Positions 17,281 through 25,997 of a stretch of 64,000 nucleotides of DNA are shown here, piece after piece (the first letter of the stretch is position 1; every line of letters begins with the position of its first letter). Made by a program: the position numbers and the translations under genes. Source of the stretch: Gillisia sp. Hel_I_86 (GTDB lineage Bacteria > Bacteroidota > Bacteroidia > Flavobacteriales > Flavobacteriaceae). The stretch spans positions 1-64,000 of the forward strand of contig NZ_VISE01000001.1 of the NCBI RefSeq assembly GCF_007827275.1, written 5' to 3'. The notes beneath the pieces were generated by a model. That model ran no database searches, had not been told where the DNA came from, and saw only the letters and a program-made list of their open reading frames with translations.

Positions 17281-17916
17281 ATGAAACCAAAAATAGCAAT
17301 CCCAATCGTGGTAGTTTTGCTTTGCTTTCAGCAAGTAATTCAGGCACAAACGCTCAAGAGCAAAATTCAAAAATCCGTGGTTGAAATTGGCGATACATTC
17401 CCTGAAATCCCAATGGACAGACTAAAATATCTTGACCAAGTTAGTTTTTTAGTATTCAAAAAGTTAGAAGACAGCACAAAGGTTGACGTGCTATTTCTTG
17501 ATGAGACCAATCAAGAAATTAGCCAACTTGCAATGATATGGCTTCAAACAGGTATGCTATATTATGGCTATAGCGATAGGTTCAATATCCAATCCGCAGG
17601 GATTTCGCCCAAAATTGAACCTATGTCAAAACTTGCGGAATTAAAGGAATATGGTTTTAGTATAAGGAATACGCGCGGGGAAAACCCAATATCCTATAAG
17701 ATTGACTTCGGTTCTGGCAATTGGATTGTATATCCAAAGTCTTTCCAATCCTTAAATTTAAGCAGTGAGACTACTTTCAATATATATCTGGAAAACTTAT
17801 CTGACGACGAGACTAAAAACAACATTGAATTGCTTTTTTCAGATACATCAAGCATTCCAAGAGAAATGCTCTATATGGCAACACGAATAAACAATCTATT
17901 GCAAACAAAACAATAA
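17281..17916 (+). CDS. Secreted, catalytically dead ArsC/LMW-phosphatase-like protein
   Basis: This 211-residue protein has a signal peptide (MKPKIAIPIVVVLLCFQQVIQAQ). The rest follows the layout of the ~210-residue ArsC/low-molecular-weight phosphatase family: a helical start (FPEIPMDRLKYLDQ), a strand and helix VDVLFLDETNQEISQLAMIW, then YYGYSDRFNIQSAGISP, a segment ENPISYKID, and an end REMLYMATRI. In active members the loop after the first strand is Cys-x5-Arg-Ser. Here the aligned residues are Asp74 for Cys and Ile80 for Arg; Asn77 and Ser81 remain. It should be unable to reduce arsenate and is probably periplasmic. A binding, sensing or chaperone role is possible (inference). I aligned it from memory of the family. 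Confidence 0.65.
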   Translation: MKPKIAIPIVVVLLCFQQVIQAQTLKSKIQKSVVEIGDTFPEIPMDRLKYLDQVSFLVFKKLEDSTKVDVLFLDETNQEISQLAMIWLQTGMLYYGYSDRFNIQSAGISPKIEPMSKLAELKEYGFSIRNTRGENPISYKIDFGSGNWIVYPKSFQSLNLSSETTFNIYLENLSDDETKNNIELLFSDTSSIPREMLYMATRINNLLQTKQ

Positions 17917-17926
17917 AATTAATTTT

Positions 17927-18394
17927 ATGAAATTATCACAAATCAAAGCCCAACTTACGCAGTTGGATAAAATCGCCTTCCAACTACCAAATGGCGATTT
18001 GGTCCCAAATCACTTCCACGTTACCGAAGTGGGCAAAATCACAAATCATTTCATTGATTGTGGCGGAACCGAAAGAAAAGAGGAAGTTGCAAATTTTCAA
18101 CTGTGGAACGCGAATGATTATAACCACAGATTGCACCCCAGCAAACTGTTGAACATCATTGAGCTTTCCGAAAAAATATTGGAAATAGGCGATTTGGAAG
18201 TTGAAGTAGAATATCAAGCAGATACAATTGGAAAATTCGGACTTGATTTTGACGGAAAGAATTTCTTGCTGACATCCAAACAAACCGACTGTTTGGCTAA
18301 AGACCAATGTGGTATTCCTACAGAAAAACCTAAAATGAAATTATCCGACATTCAAACCGCAATTTCTTGCGCACCAGGTAGCGGTTGTTGTTAA
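17927..18394 (+). CDS. DUF6428-family protein of the arsenic operon
   Basis: This 155-residue cytoplasmic protein belongs to a family often seen in flavobacterial arsenic operons. It reads MKLSQIKAQLTQLDKIAFQL, PNGDLVPNHFHVTEVG, then TNHFIDCGG, and ends CAPGSGCC. The conserved His/Cys (HFH, DCGG) and the C-terminal CC could bind arsenite. The function is not known. It starts 11 nt after the ArsC-like gene and ends 21 nt before the metallophosphoesterase. Confidence 0.7.
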   Translation: MKLSQIKAQLTQLDKIAFQLPNGDLVPNHFHVTEVGKITNHFIDCGGTERKEEVANFQLWNANDYNHRLHPSKLLNIIELSEKILEIGDLEVEVEYQADTIGKFGLDFDGKNFLLTSKQTDCLAKDQCGIPTEKPKMKLSDIQTAISCAPGSGCC

Positions 18395-18414
18395 ACTTAA
18401 AAAAATTAATAGTT

Positions 18415-19188
18415 ATGAAAATTATCCTGTTTAGTGATATTCACTCAAACTTACCTGCGTTGCAGGCCTTTTTCAACGATTTGGATAAAAGGGATGCAGA
18501 CGCCATTTATTGTCTTGGCGATTTAGTGGGCTACAATATTTGGCCAAATGAGGTTGTCCAAGAAATAAGAAAAAGAAAAATTCCAACAATTGCAGGAAAC
18601 TATGATTTTGGTATCGGCAGAAAAAGTGATGATTGCGGTTGTGCCTACAAGACAGATGAAGAAAAAGCCAATGGTGCGGTTTCCATTTCGCTGACCAATG
18701 AATTGATAAACGATGATAACAGAGCCTATTTAAGAACGCTTCCAGCACACATTAAAGTGGAATTTAAACTGAATGACGACCAGTTGAATTTATTGTTGGT
18801 GCACGGCAGTCCACGAAAAATAAACGAATATCTCTTTGAGGACAGAGCTGAAAAAAGTATGATGCGGATAATGGAACAAGCCGATGCGGACATTATGTGT
18901 TTTGGGCATACCCATAAACCTTACCACAGAATTTTCAATTCGGCAGATGAAAGCACACCACATTATAGACACGCTATCAATTTAGGTTCTATCGGCAAAC
19001 CAAAAGACAGCGATAACCGAGGTAGCTATGTTATTTTGGAAATCAACGAAAACGCTTCTGTTTTGGACAAGGACAGTATTTCGGTGGAATTTGTAAAATT
19101 TGAATACGATATTGAAAAAGCAGCAAAAGCGATTGAAGACAGTATTTTGCCAAACAGTTATGCAGACAATTTGAGAAACGGATATTAA
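18415..19188 (+). CDS. Calcineurin-like metallophosphoesterase
   Basis: This 257-residue protein has the full metal-site set of the calcineurin-like superfamily: FSDIHSNLPAL (Asp8, His10), CLGDLVGYN, AGNYD, LVHGSPR and FGHTHKP. It resembles the YfcE/MJ0936-type small phosphodiesterases. An insertion with a Cys pair (SDDCGCAYKTDEE) follows AGNYDFGIG. I chose ATG 18415, which gives a clean start, rather than the upstream extension into DUF6428. Its place in an arsenic operon is notable: hydrolysis of an arsenylated or phosphate ester, or of a signal, is conceivable but unproven. Confidence 0.8.
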   Translation: MKIILFSDIHSNLPALQAFFNDLDKRDADAIYCLGDLVGYNIWPNEVVQEIRKRKIPTIAGNYDFGIGRKSDDCGCAYKTDEEKANGAVSISLTNELINDDNRAYLRTLPAHIKVEFKLNDDQLNLLLVHGSPRKINEYLFEDRAEKSMMRIMEQADADIMCFGHTHKPYHRIFNSADESTPHYRHAINLGSIGKPKDSDNRGSYVILEINENASVLDKDSISVEFVKFEYDIEKAAKAIEDSILPNSYADNLRNGY

Positions 19189-19200
19189 AACCTTGTAAAA

Positions 19201-19581
19201 ATGGAAACCTCTAACAATCTATATTTTTCGAAAGAGCACACTTGGATAAAAATTGAAAACGATACCGGAGCGGTTGGGATTACCCCCTTTGCCCAAAGCG
19301 AGCTTGGGGAAATAGTTTATGTTGACCTGCCAAGCATTTGCGATGAATTTAACCAGGACGAAGTTTTTGGCTCTGTAGAGGCATTAAAGACAGTTAGCGA
19401 TTTGTTTATGCCCTTAACGGGCGAAGTGACTTCCATTAATAAGGATTTACTGGAAAACCCCACGCTTGTAAACGATAAACCTTTTGAGGAAGGTTGGATG
19501 ATTAAAATAAAAAATGAGGATTTGGAAGAACTTTCAAATCTTTGGAGCGAAGAGGACTATCAAAAAAATATCGAAAAATAA
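19201..19581 (+). CDS. GcvH-like lipoyl carrier protein in the arsenic operon
   Basis: This 126-residue protein has the full glycine-cleavage H-protein fold: [31 protein letters not shown], and the lipoylation site [13 protein letters not shown] with Lys63. It ends with the usual NLWSEEDYQ-type helix. It lies 12 nt after the metallophosphoesterase and 1 nt before acr3, with no other glycine cleavage genes in sight. A lipoylated carrier offers a dithiol, which binds As(III) tightly, so a role as an arsenite carrier to the efflux pump is an attractive hypothesis. A spare H protein replacing one poisoned by arsenite is another. Confidence 0.85.
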   Translation: METSNNLYFSKEHTWIKIENDTGAVGITPFAQSELGEIVYVDLPSICDEFNQDEVFGSVEALKTVSDLFMPLTGEVTSINKDLLENPTLVNDKPFEEGWMIKIKNEDLEELSNLWSEEDYQKNIEK

Positions 19582-19582
19582 T

Positions 19583-20647
19583 ATGGCCAATAAAAAATTA
19601 AGCTTTCTCGACAGCTACCTAACATTATGGATTTTTATAGCAATGGCATTGGGCGTGGGCATCGGCTATTTTGCGCCATCCTTTCCAGAAATAGTCAATT
19701 CCTTCAGTAGTGGTAGTACCAATATACCCATTGCCATCGGTTTGATTTTAATGATGTACCCACCTTTGGCAAAAGTCAATTATTCGCTTTTGCCGAAAGT
19801 TTTCAGGAATACAAAAATCCTTTCCATTTCGCTTATACTCAACTGGATAATTGGTCCCGTTTTAATGTTTGTCTTGGCAATTATATTTTTACGTGATTAT
19901 CCAGAATATATGGTTGGACTGATTTTGATTGGTTTGGCTCGTTGTATTGCAATGGTTTTGGTTTGGAACGACCTTGCGGAAGGAAGTAGCGAATATGGCG
20001 CAGGATTGGTTGCCTTGAACAGTATTTTTCAAGTATTTGCGTATAGTTTTTATGCCTGGATATTTATTACCGTCCTTCCGCCTTATTTTGGATTTGAAGG
20101 TGCTATTGTAGATATTTCGATAGCGACGATTGCCGAAAGTGTTGCAATCTATTTGGGAATCCCTTTCGTTATGGGAATTTTGAGCCGACTGATTTTGGTA
20201 AAACTTAAAGGGGAAGAATGGTACACCCAAAAGTTTATCCCAACTATTTCGCCAATTACCTTGATTGCACTTTTATTTACGATTGTAATAATGTTTTCTT
20301 TAAAAGGCGAGCTCATTGTAAAAATTCCGATGGATGTCGTGATTATAGCAATTCCCTTGCTTATCTATTTTACTTTAATGTTTATCATTGGATTTTTCGT
20401 TACCAAGGCGACAGGTGCAGAATATGACAAGACAACTTCCGTAGCTTTTACGGCAGCAGGAAATAATTTTGAATTGGCTATTGCAGTTGCAATAGCAGTT
20501 TTTGGACTGAATTCAGGACAAGCATTTGCAGGAGTGATTGGACCATTGGTTGAAGTTCCTGCATTGATTTTATTGGTTCGGGTTTCTTTTTGGTTGCGCA
20601 AAAAGTATTACGAAAAACCATTGGACAGCAACTCACAAAATTATTGA
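19583..20647 (+). CDS. acr3: Arsenite efflux transporter Acr3
   Basis: Acr3 exports arsenite through the inner membrane. The 354-residue protein has about ten membrane helices, the essential Cys in [16 protein letters not shown] (Cys121), a family motif [18 protein letters not shown] and [13 protein letters not shown] near the end with its conserved Glu. I took ATG 19583 ([10 protein letters not shown]); the longer frame starting at 19514 overlaps the GcvH-like gene. It is the last gene of the operon; convergent genes follow after 25 nt. No active arsenate reductase is present in the operon, so it would serve arsenite directly or rely on a reductase elsewhere. Confidence 0.92.
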   Translation: MANKKLSFLDSYLTLWIFIAMALGVGIGYFAPSFPEIVNSFSSGSTNIPIAIGLILMMYPPLAKVNYSLLPKVFRNTKILSISLILNWIIGPVLMFVLAIIFLRDYPEYMVGLILIGLARCIAMVLVWNDLAEGSSEYGAGLVALNSIFQVFAYSFYAWIFITVLPPYFGFEGAIVDISIATIAESVAIYLGIPFVMGILSRLILVKLKGEEWYTQKFIPTISPITLIALLFTIVIMFSLKGELIVKIPMDVVIIAIPLLIYFTLMFIIGFFVTKATGAEYDKTTSVAFTAAGNNFELAIAVAIAVFGLNSGQAFAGVIGPLVEVPALILLVRVSFWLRKKYYEKPLDSNSQNY

Positions 20648-20672
20648 TATTGAAATATTGGAGAAGTATTTA

Positions 20673-21194
20673 TTAATCTTTCCTGTCAGTTTTAAAACCA
20701 ATTCGTTCCCTGTTTTGCTGTTTCACTTGTACCTTGTCCTTTTGTAACAAATAATTCATTGCCTGATGAATGTCCTTGAATTTTATGTTCATTTCTTTTT
20801 CGAGTTGGGCAATATGTTCTTTCAGATTGCTATAATCTGTAAGATGCTGTCTTAAAGCTACAAAAGCACGCATAATGGATATATTTACGTCAATGGCCTT
20901 GTCGCTATTGAGTACACTTGAAATCATTGCCACACCTTGCTCGCTAAAGGCAAAAGGAGTGGCAGGACTAAATTTGATGTTCTCTGGAAGGTTATCACAA
21001 TTTGTGATAACCTCTTTCCACTCGTCCTTTGAAAGCTGAAACATAAAATCGTCCGGAAAACGTTTAAGGTTACGTCTAACAGCTTGTTTCAGCACTCTGG
21101 TTTCCACCTCATATAGTTCGGCGAGGTCAAAATCAAGGATTACTTTATTGCCTTGAATATTGTGGATTTTATTTTTTATTATCGATAGTTCCAT
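20673..21194 (-). CDS. ORF6N-domain (KilA-N-type) DNA-binding protein
   Basis: This 173-residue protein has an N-terminal ORF6N domain (IHNIQGNKVILDFDLAELYE, VETRVLKQAVRRNLKRFPDD, FMFQLSKDEW, then FAFSEQGVAMISSVL) and a coiled-coil C-terminus (LKEHIAQLEKEMNIKFKDIH). Such proteins are common in phages and integrative elements of Bacteroidota, next to the integrase. It lies just after the integrase on the same strand (19-nt gap) and converges with acr3. It is probably a regulator of the element. Confidence 0.8.
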   Translation of the reverse strand: MELSIIKNKIHNIQGNKVILDFDLAELYEVETRVLKQAVRRNLKRFPDDFMFQLSKDEWKEVITNCDNLPENIKFSPATPFAFSEQGVAMISSVLNSDKAIDVNISIMRAFVALRQHLTDYSNLKEHIAQLEKEMNIKFKDIHQAMNYLLQKDKVQVKQQNRERIGFKTDRKD

Positions 21195-21213
21195 TGTCTT
21201 TCTATTTAGGATA

Positions 21214-22478
21214 TTATGAATTTTGTGATGCTAATTTTGAGATAGGTTTGTTTTCTATCTCGTTGAATTGGGCCCTTAATTTTTGCATATCGTCACTAAC
21301 TTTACGTTCAATAACCTTGGCGTAAATTTGGGTAGTGGATATTCGGGAATGACCTAACAATTTTGAAACCGTCTCTATGGGCATCCCGTTACTCAATGTT
21401 ACCGTTGTAGCAAACGTATGTCTAGCAATGTGGAAAGTAAGGTTCTTCTTAATACCGCAGACATCCGCAATTTCCTTTAAATAGGAATTTAGTTTTTGAT
21501 TTGAGATTTTAGGAAATATACTTCCTTGGGCAATAGATTTTCGATTGCTCTTGTACTTTTCAATGATTTGTAATGCCTTTGGAAACAATGGTATTCGGAT
21601 GGGCTTTGTTGTTTTTTCCCGTTTATAATAAATCCAAAGTTCGCCATCAATTCCTATACATATATTATCCGCAGTTAAATGAATGACATCGATATAGCTT
21701 AAACTGGTATAGCAACTAAAAACAAACAAATCCTTAACCAATTCCAATCTGTGAATGCTAAATTGTTTATTTTCTATCTCTTGAAGCTCTTCGAGACTTA
21801 AAAACCCTCTTTCGTTTTTAATGAATTTAGCTTTGAAATTGATAAAAGGGTCGCGTTCTATCCAGCCTAACTTATGTGATAGATTTATCAGTTTCCTAAA
21901 CCGTTCAATGTGCTTCATTACGGTATTATTGCCCATTGGTTTTTGATGGTCTTCCGGTATGTAGTCTCGAAGATATTTCTCAAACTTTATGATAAAGTGA
22001 TAATCGAGTTCCCGTAAATAAAGGTCTGTGGTCTTATAGAATTTCGATAGAAATTTGGAGATATAACCTTGTGTAGTGTAGTAATTTTTTTGTGTTCCCC
22101 ATTTTTGCTTTCCGGCCATATCCTCATTATGGTAGTTGATAATATCCATAATCGATTGATTATTTTCGTCTTGTCCAAAATACCTTGCCTTAATAGCTTG
22201 TGAAGTAATCAATTTATGTTCGGACATTAAATCACGATAACACTTAAAAAGATGGTTGTAGGTTTCATCTAAATAACTGTTCAGTATTCTTGATTTTTGA
22301 TTTGTTCCCCGAGCTCTGTTTTTATGGACATCCCAATCAGACACTAAAACTTTTCGTTTTAAACTGATGGTTGCTCGTTTACATTTACCGTAATTCTTGC
22401 GTAAATTGATGCTTGGTCATTTTTTGCTCTGGAGAAGTCTGCCCAGAACAAAATACCGAAGGTGGAAGATGTTTTCAT
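21214..22478 (-). pseudogene. int: CTnDOT-type tyrosine integrase of element A, frameshifted near its N-terminus
   Basis: The core (376 residues from 22344) has an SAM-like domain and a tyrosine recombinase catalytic domain: CYTSLSYIDV (the first Arg replaced by Ser, as in IntDOT), KTTKPIRIPL, HIARHTFATT and LLGHSRISTTQIYAKV with the catalytic Tyr. The N-terminal arm-binding part is in another frame: ATG 22478, MKTSSTFGILFWADFSRAKN to YARITVN. One G is missing near 22390, after which LKRKVLVSDWDVHKN follows. The gene reads away from the att repeat at 22719-22746, as expected for an integrase next to its attachment site. Confidence 0.8.
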
Positions 22479-22675
22479 TATTTCGTCTTTTAGTTAACAA
22501 TAATTCGTTGTTATCACACGAAAGTCAAATCACTTATAAAGATACATTTATTTATTGATTAGCAGACCGTTGGCTGTAAATCTGGTCAACACTTTTTGAT
22601 TTTTCAAATTGTTATCCGATTTGTTGACGTTTTTAATCAAAACATATCAATTCTTATGATATTCTTAAAAACAAA

Positions 22676-22707
22676 AAAACCTGTAAATCATACTATGAAC
22701 AGGTTTT
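22676..22707 (-). terminator. Hairpin beside the element-A att copy
   Basis: AAAACCTGT (22676-22684) and ACAGGTTTT (22699-22707) form a 9-bp stem. The equivalent stem beside tRNA-Pro (36206-36241) has CCTTG/CAAGG instead of CCTGT/ACAGG, so both halves changed together. In the tRNA context it would be the tRNA terminator, carried along in the att region. Confidence 0.55.
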
Positions 22708-22718
22708 GATGCCATTTG

Positions 22719-22746
22719 GTAATGGTCTTGGTCGGGGTGGCAGGAT
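22719..22746 (+). repeat. att direct repeat, copy 1 (junction of two elements)
   Basis: These 28 bp (GTAATGGTCTTGGTCGGGGT and eight more) are identical to 36252-36279. The last 14 bp are the 3' end of tRNA-Pro. This marks the boundary between element A (left, with the integrase at 21,214) and element B (right). Confidence 0.8.
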
Positions 22747-22958
22747 AATTTATTCAAGAACAAACGCCCTATCCACAGTACTTTCACTGAAAATCAATTT
22801 GATGTTTCACCGAATGATTCACCAAACTTCATAAAACAAAGAGCTTTCATATTATTTGATCGTCTTTGTGCTATAAAGATATGATTTTCTTTAAAATAGA
22901 CTTTCCTAAAAACTAATTTTCCATTTTCCTGCTACTTTTTTTAGTAGATGCAAATGGA

Positions 22959-23041
22959 CAAGATTTAGAAGTTAGCCGGACTGCATAAGCCGGGCTTCAT
23001 ACCTTGCCCTTTTATAAGTCCCTTCCTAATTCTAAATCTTG
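22959..23041. ncRNA. Candidate structured element closed by a perfect 12-bp stem
   Basis: CAAGATTTAGAA (22959-22970) pairs perfectly with TTCTAAATCTTG (23030-23041). Inside, GAAG..GCCGG (22968-22979) can pair with CCGG..CTTC (22990-22998), competing with the edge of the outer stem. Outside, GCTACTTTTTTT (from about 22931) can pair with AAAAAAAGGTAGTAGC (from about 23056). No reverse transcriptase is nearby, so a retron is not supported. Strand is unknown. Confidence 0.4.
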
Positions 23042-23243
23042 AAAGGAACAGCATCAAAAAAAGGTAGTAGCGAAGGCTCTGGAAGAAGTAAATTGATTTA
23101 ATAGTTAGGTAGAACTTATTTTCAGAAAAATTTGAGGTTTATCAAAAAAGGAAAGTGCTCAGGATAAAAAAAGTAAATTGTATGGAGCACCGTGAGGTTA
23201 TTTTTTCAATTAGTATTCCGTTTTTATTTTGGTTAAAAATGAA

Positions 23244-23294
23244 ATTAGGAATAGCAAGAGGGTAACACGCAGCGCGATGTTACGTATTCCTAAT
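23244..23294. repeat. Two-part hairpin in element B
   Basis: ATTAGGAATA (23244-23253) pairs with TATTCCTAAT (23285-23294), and inside it GTAACA (23262-23267) pairs with TGTTAC (23278-23283) around a G+C-rich loop CGCAGCGCGA. The left side has an 8-nt bulge. Function is unknown. Confidence 0.5.
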
Positions 23295-23510
23295 TCATTG
23301 ATTGTTAATTATTTAAAATATTTTAGTTTATTTTTTTTACTGCATTTGCGACAAATGCCTTGAAATCCCCTGTAAACAAGCTTATTTTTGCGACAAAATC
23401 TACTAAAAAATTCTTTGGGTAATTTTTCTAACTATATTTTAAGGATTTGTAGTAGTTGGCTTTTTAGATACAAGCCGTCAACTTTAATAATTGATTGACG
23501 ATTCAAATTA

Positions 23511-23568
23511 GCAAAGCAAGATGTGTCATTGTCATGACAATCTTGCTTTGCGCCCAGGGGTTGCAAAG
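23511..23568. repeat. Palindrome copy 1 with alternative downstream hairpin
   Basis: GCAAAGCAAGA (23511-23521) pairs with TCTTGCTTTGC (23541-23551) around the core ATTGTCATGACAAT. The segment CTTTGC (23546-23551) can instead pair with GCAAAG (23563-23568). A related palindrome lies at 32076-32107, with a paired substitution in the stem. Confidence 0.6.
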
Positions 23569-23857
23569 GAAAGTAAATAATTAGGCATTTTAAAAAGAAT
23601 TCTCTATATTTATTACTAAATTTACAGAATAACAATATTTTTTCGAAACCTTTTAAAGATTAAAGCATCTCTATAATAATGTATTTTATATTTAAAATAA
23701 AAAACAATTTGTTATGATTATAGGTGCTATTCTGAACTTCTCCAATTGCAAAAAGACGTCCTAGGAATAAATTCAGGAATTTTTATTTAATTGTAAATCC
23801 AGCTATCCCAAATGATTAAAAAGAATTATTTCCATTCAATTATTAAAATTTATTCTA

Positions 23858-25060
23858 GTGTTAAGTTAATTATGATATGACGGTTATTATTTATATCTTG
23901 GCCTTAAAACAAGCCAATGATACACTACACCATCAAGTTGAGCCAAACGGAAGTTGAAGAGCTTAACGGAATTATTAGTAAAGGACGTCATACCTCTCAG
24001 GCCTTTCGCACCGCCTACATTTTGTTAAACTGCGATAAAGGGGAATTTTCCGATGATACCACGATAAAGAATGCGGAGATTACCAAAGTTCTCAAAATAG
24101 GTGAACGAACGATAGGCCGGGTAAAGAAGAAGTTCATTGAAGAAGGATTTGAAAGTGTTTTGGAACGACGTGTTTCAAGCCAGAATTACACAAAAAAGGT
24201 AGATGGGGATATTGAGGCTAAATTGGTTAAACTCTGTTGCAGTGAGCCCCCAGAAGGATTTTCGAAATGGTCATTGAGACTTTTGGCGGACAGGATGGTG
24301 GAATTGGAATATATCGATTACATATCGCACGTCACAGTGGGCCAGGTATTAAAAAAAACGAACTTAAGCCTTGGAAAGTAAAAGGCTGGGTCATTCCCCC
24401 AGAGCAGAGCAGTGAATTTGTAGCTAATATGGAATATGTGCTAGACGTATACAAAATGCCATACGATGAAGACTTTCCGGTTGTTTGCATGGACGAATCG
24501 CCCAAGCAGTTAATCCAAGAGGTAGCCTCAACGCCCATCAAGCCGGGACAGGAGGCCAGGATGGACTATGAGTACATCAGACATGGTATGGTAAATATTT
24601 TTATGGCCAATGAACCCTTGAAGGGTAAAAGGCTGGTTGAAATTACCCAGCGTAAAACAAAAACAGACTGGGCTAAATTTATCAAGAGAATAGCTGATGA
24701 GGTGTACCCACAGGCTAAAAAGATAAAACTGGTGATGGACAATTTCAAAACGCATGATGCATCGGCCTTTTATGAAACATTTGAACCGCAGGAAGCCAAA
24801 AGGCTCCGGGACAGGTTTGAATTTGTTTACACACCTAAGCACGGGAGCTGGCTGAACATGGCAGAAATAGAATTGCATGTACTCAATGGCCAATGCTTAA
24901 ACCGTCATATTGCCAGCGAGAAGGAAATAAAATCAGAAGTGGATGCGTGGCAAAATCACAGAAACAACAAAACCTCAAAAATCAATTGGCAGTTTACAAA
25001 TGACCAGGCACGTATAAAACTCAAAAGACTCTACCCGTCAATTACAACTTAACATAACAC
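23858..25060 (+). mobile_element. IS630-family insertion sequence
   Basis: A 1,203-bp element is flanked by TA on both sides (23856-23857 and 25061-25062), the target duplication of IS630/Tc1 elements. Ends: GTGTTAAGTTAAT on the left; the right end read inward is GTGTTATGTTAAGTTG, an imperfect inverted repeat. It contains one transposase in two overlapping frames, whose stop codon lies within the right repeat. Confidence 0.8.
23917..25052 (+). CDS. IS630-family transposase, two frames joined by a likely -1 frameshift
   Basis: Frame 1 (23917-24381) encodes the N-terminal double HTH (IIKNAEITKVLKIGERTIGR-like region, KWSLRLLADRMVELEYIDYIS). Frame 2 (to 25052) encodes the DDE catalytic domain: CMDESPKQL (first Asp), KLVMDNFKTHDA (second Asp) and HGSWLNMAEIEL (Glu). 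They overlap at TTA AAA AAA AC within eight A (24351-24358). A -1 slip on A-AAA-AAA gives QVLKKNELKPWKVKGW, a natural junction. It is therefore probably functional by programmed frameshifting, although a lost A could also explain it. Coordinates cover the whole fused product. Confidence 0.75.
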
Positions 25061-25123
25061 TAGGTATAAACAACCATTATAAAATTTTGCAACTAATGAA
25101 TATAACATTAAAAATTTAAACCT

Positions 25124-25579
25124 ATGAAAGCATTTATTTTAATTTTAACAACAGTTATATCACTAAGCTGTAGTGATGATAATAATTCACTAAACACCAA
25201 CATTAAATTTACAGAAATAGCAGAAGGTTTTCTTGGTGGACAAGGTTCTGAAGGAATCCCGAAACAAAATATTGTGATAGAAAATGAAACTGATTGGAAT
25301 AACCTAAAAACGAAAATGAATACAAATGTGAATACAACTGAATCTTTTTCTGAAACAGCAATAGATTTCTCTAAATTCAATATAATCGCAATTTTTGAAG
25401 AAGTAAAAAATTCAGGAGAATTTCATCTTAGCATTGATGAAATAATTAAAAAACCTAATAATGTTTTTGTAAAAATTAAACTTGAATCGCCATCAGGTCC
25501 AAATGTAATAGATATCATTACACAACCATATTATATAGCTAAAATACCAAAAAGTGATTTGCCTGTGATATTTCAATAA
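25124..25579 (+). CDS. Predicted lipoprotein, PrcB-like
   Basis: This 151-residue protein has a lipoprotein signal (MKAFILILTTVISLSC, then SDDNNS, an acidic stretch after the Cys as seen on surface-exposed lipoproteins of Bacteroidota). The mature part (QNIVIENETDWNNLK, FSKFNIIAIFEEVKNSGEF, PSGPNVIDIITQPYYIAKIPK) resembles the PrcB C-terminal-type domain of protease-complex lipoproteins; this is tentative. It heads the array of lipoproteins and lipase N-terminal copies and is followed after 36 nt by a broken copy of the lipase N-terminus. Confidence 0.6.
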   Translation: MKAFILILTTVISLSCSDDNNSLNTNIKFTEIAEGFLGGQGSEGIPKQNIVIENETDWNNLKTKMNTNVNTTESFSETAIDFSKFNIIAIFEEVKNSGEFHLSIDEIIKKPNNVFVKIKLESPSGPNVIDIITQPYYIAKIPKSDLPVIFQ

Positions 25580-25615
25580 TTAAATCTTTTGTAGACTAAA
25601 TAATAATTAACCATT

Positions 25616-25965
25616 ATGAAAAAAATTTTTACTATTCTCTTGCTCGTCTTTTTAATGAGTAAATCATTTTTATCAAGCTTATCATGAATTGCAACGTGCC
25701 GATTATAATATTAGATGGAATCCTATCCAAACATTTAAAGCCAATGTGGAAGCCGAAACAATTTCGATTCCAATAGGAATTATAAATGTTGATTTTGAAT
25801 ATTTGGACGAGGAGGCAATCTCTAAGAATCTTCTGGATATCCAAGGAAAAACAGTTTATTGATAGATGTGCCCAGCAGGTCCCGAAGCCCTTATATTAAA
25901 ACAAATGCATTGGTAATAAGTACCCTTAACCGATACCAAGACAGAGCTTTTAAATTAAAATTTCT
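25616..25965 (+). pseudogene. Broken copy 1 of the lipase N-terminal region
   Basis: ATG 25616 opens a short signal-like sequence (MKKIFTILLLVFLMS). It joins abruptly to material that, in another frame, matches the later copies from HFYQAYHELQRADYN onward (RWNPIQTFKANVEAE, GIINVDFEYLDEE, then SRSPYIKTNALVIS). About 60 residues between signal and match are deleted, and a further 1-nt loss follows DIQGK near 25850. The 3' flank is nearly the same as that after copy 2, ending just before the next lipoprotein gene. Confidence 0.7.
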
Positions 25966-25997
25966 TAACTTAACGTTTCTTTAATAAATTCCCCATT

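Larger units (their letters stand above)
22747..23857. other. Long non-coding stretch with several inverted repeats
   Basis: About 1.1 kb at the left end of element B has no supportable gene. It holds a large inverted repeat (22959-23041, within a longer A/T-rich pairing 22928-23075), a two-part hairpin (23244-23294) and a palindrome (23511-23551). These are listed separately. The density of structure suggests a non-coding RNA or a DNA-processing region rather than decayed coding sequence. Confidence 0.5.

Noticed and set aside
22928-23075. A retron (msr-msd) at the structured region
   Set aside because: The inverted repeats are suggestive but no reverse transcriptase gene is present within several kb on either strand.
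23917-24381. Calling the IS630 transposase a plain pseudogene
   Set aside because: The frame break falls exactly on a good -1 slippery sequence and the termini and TA duplication are intact, so a programmed frameshift is at least as likely.
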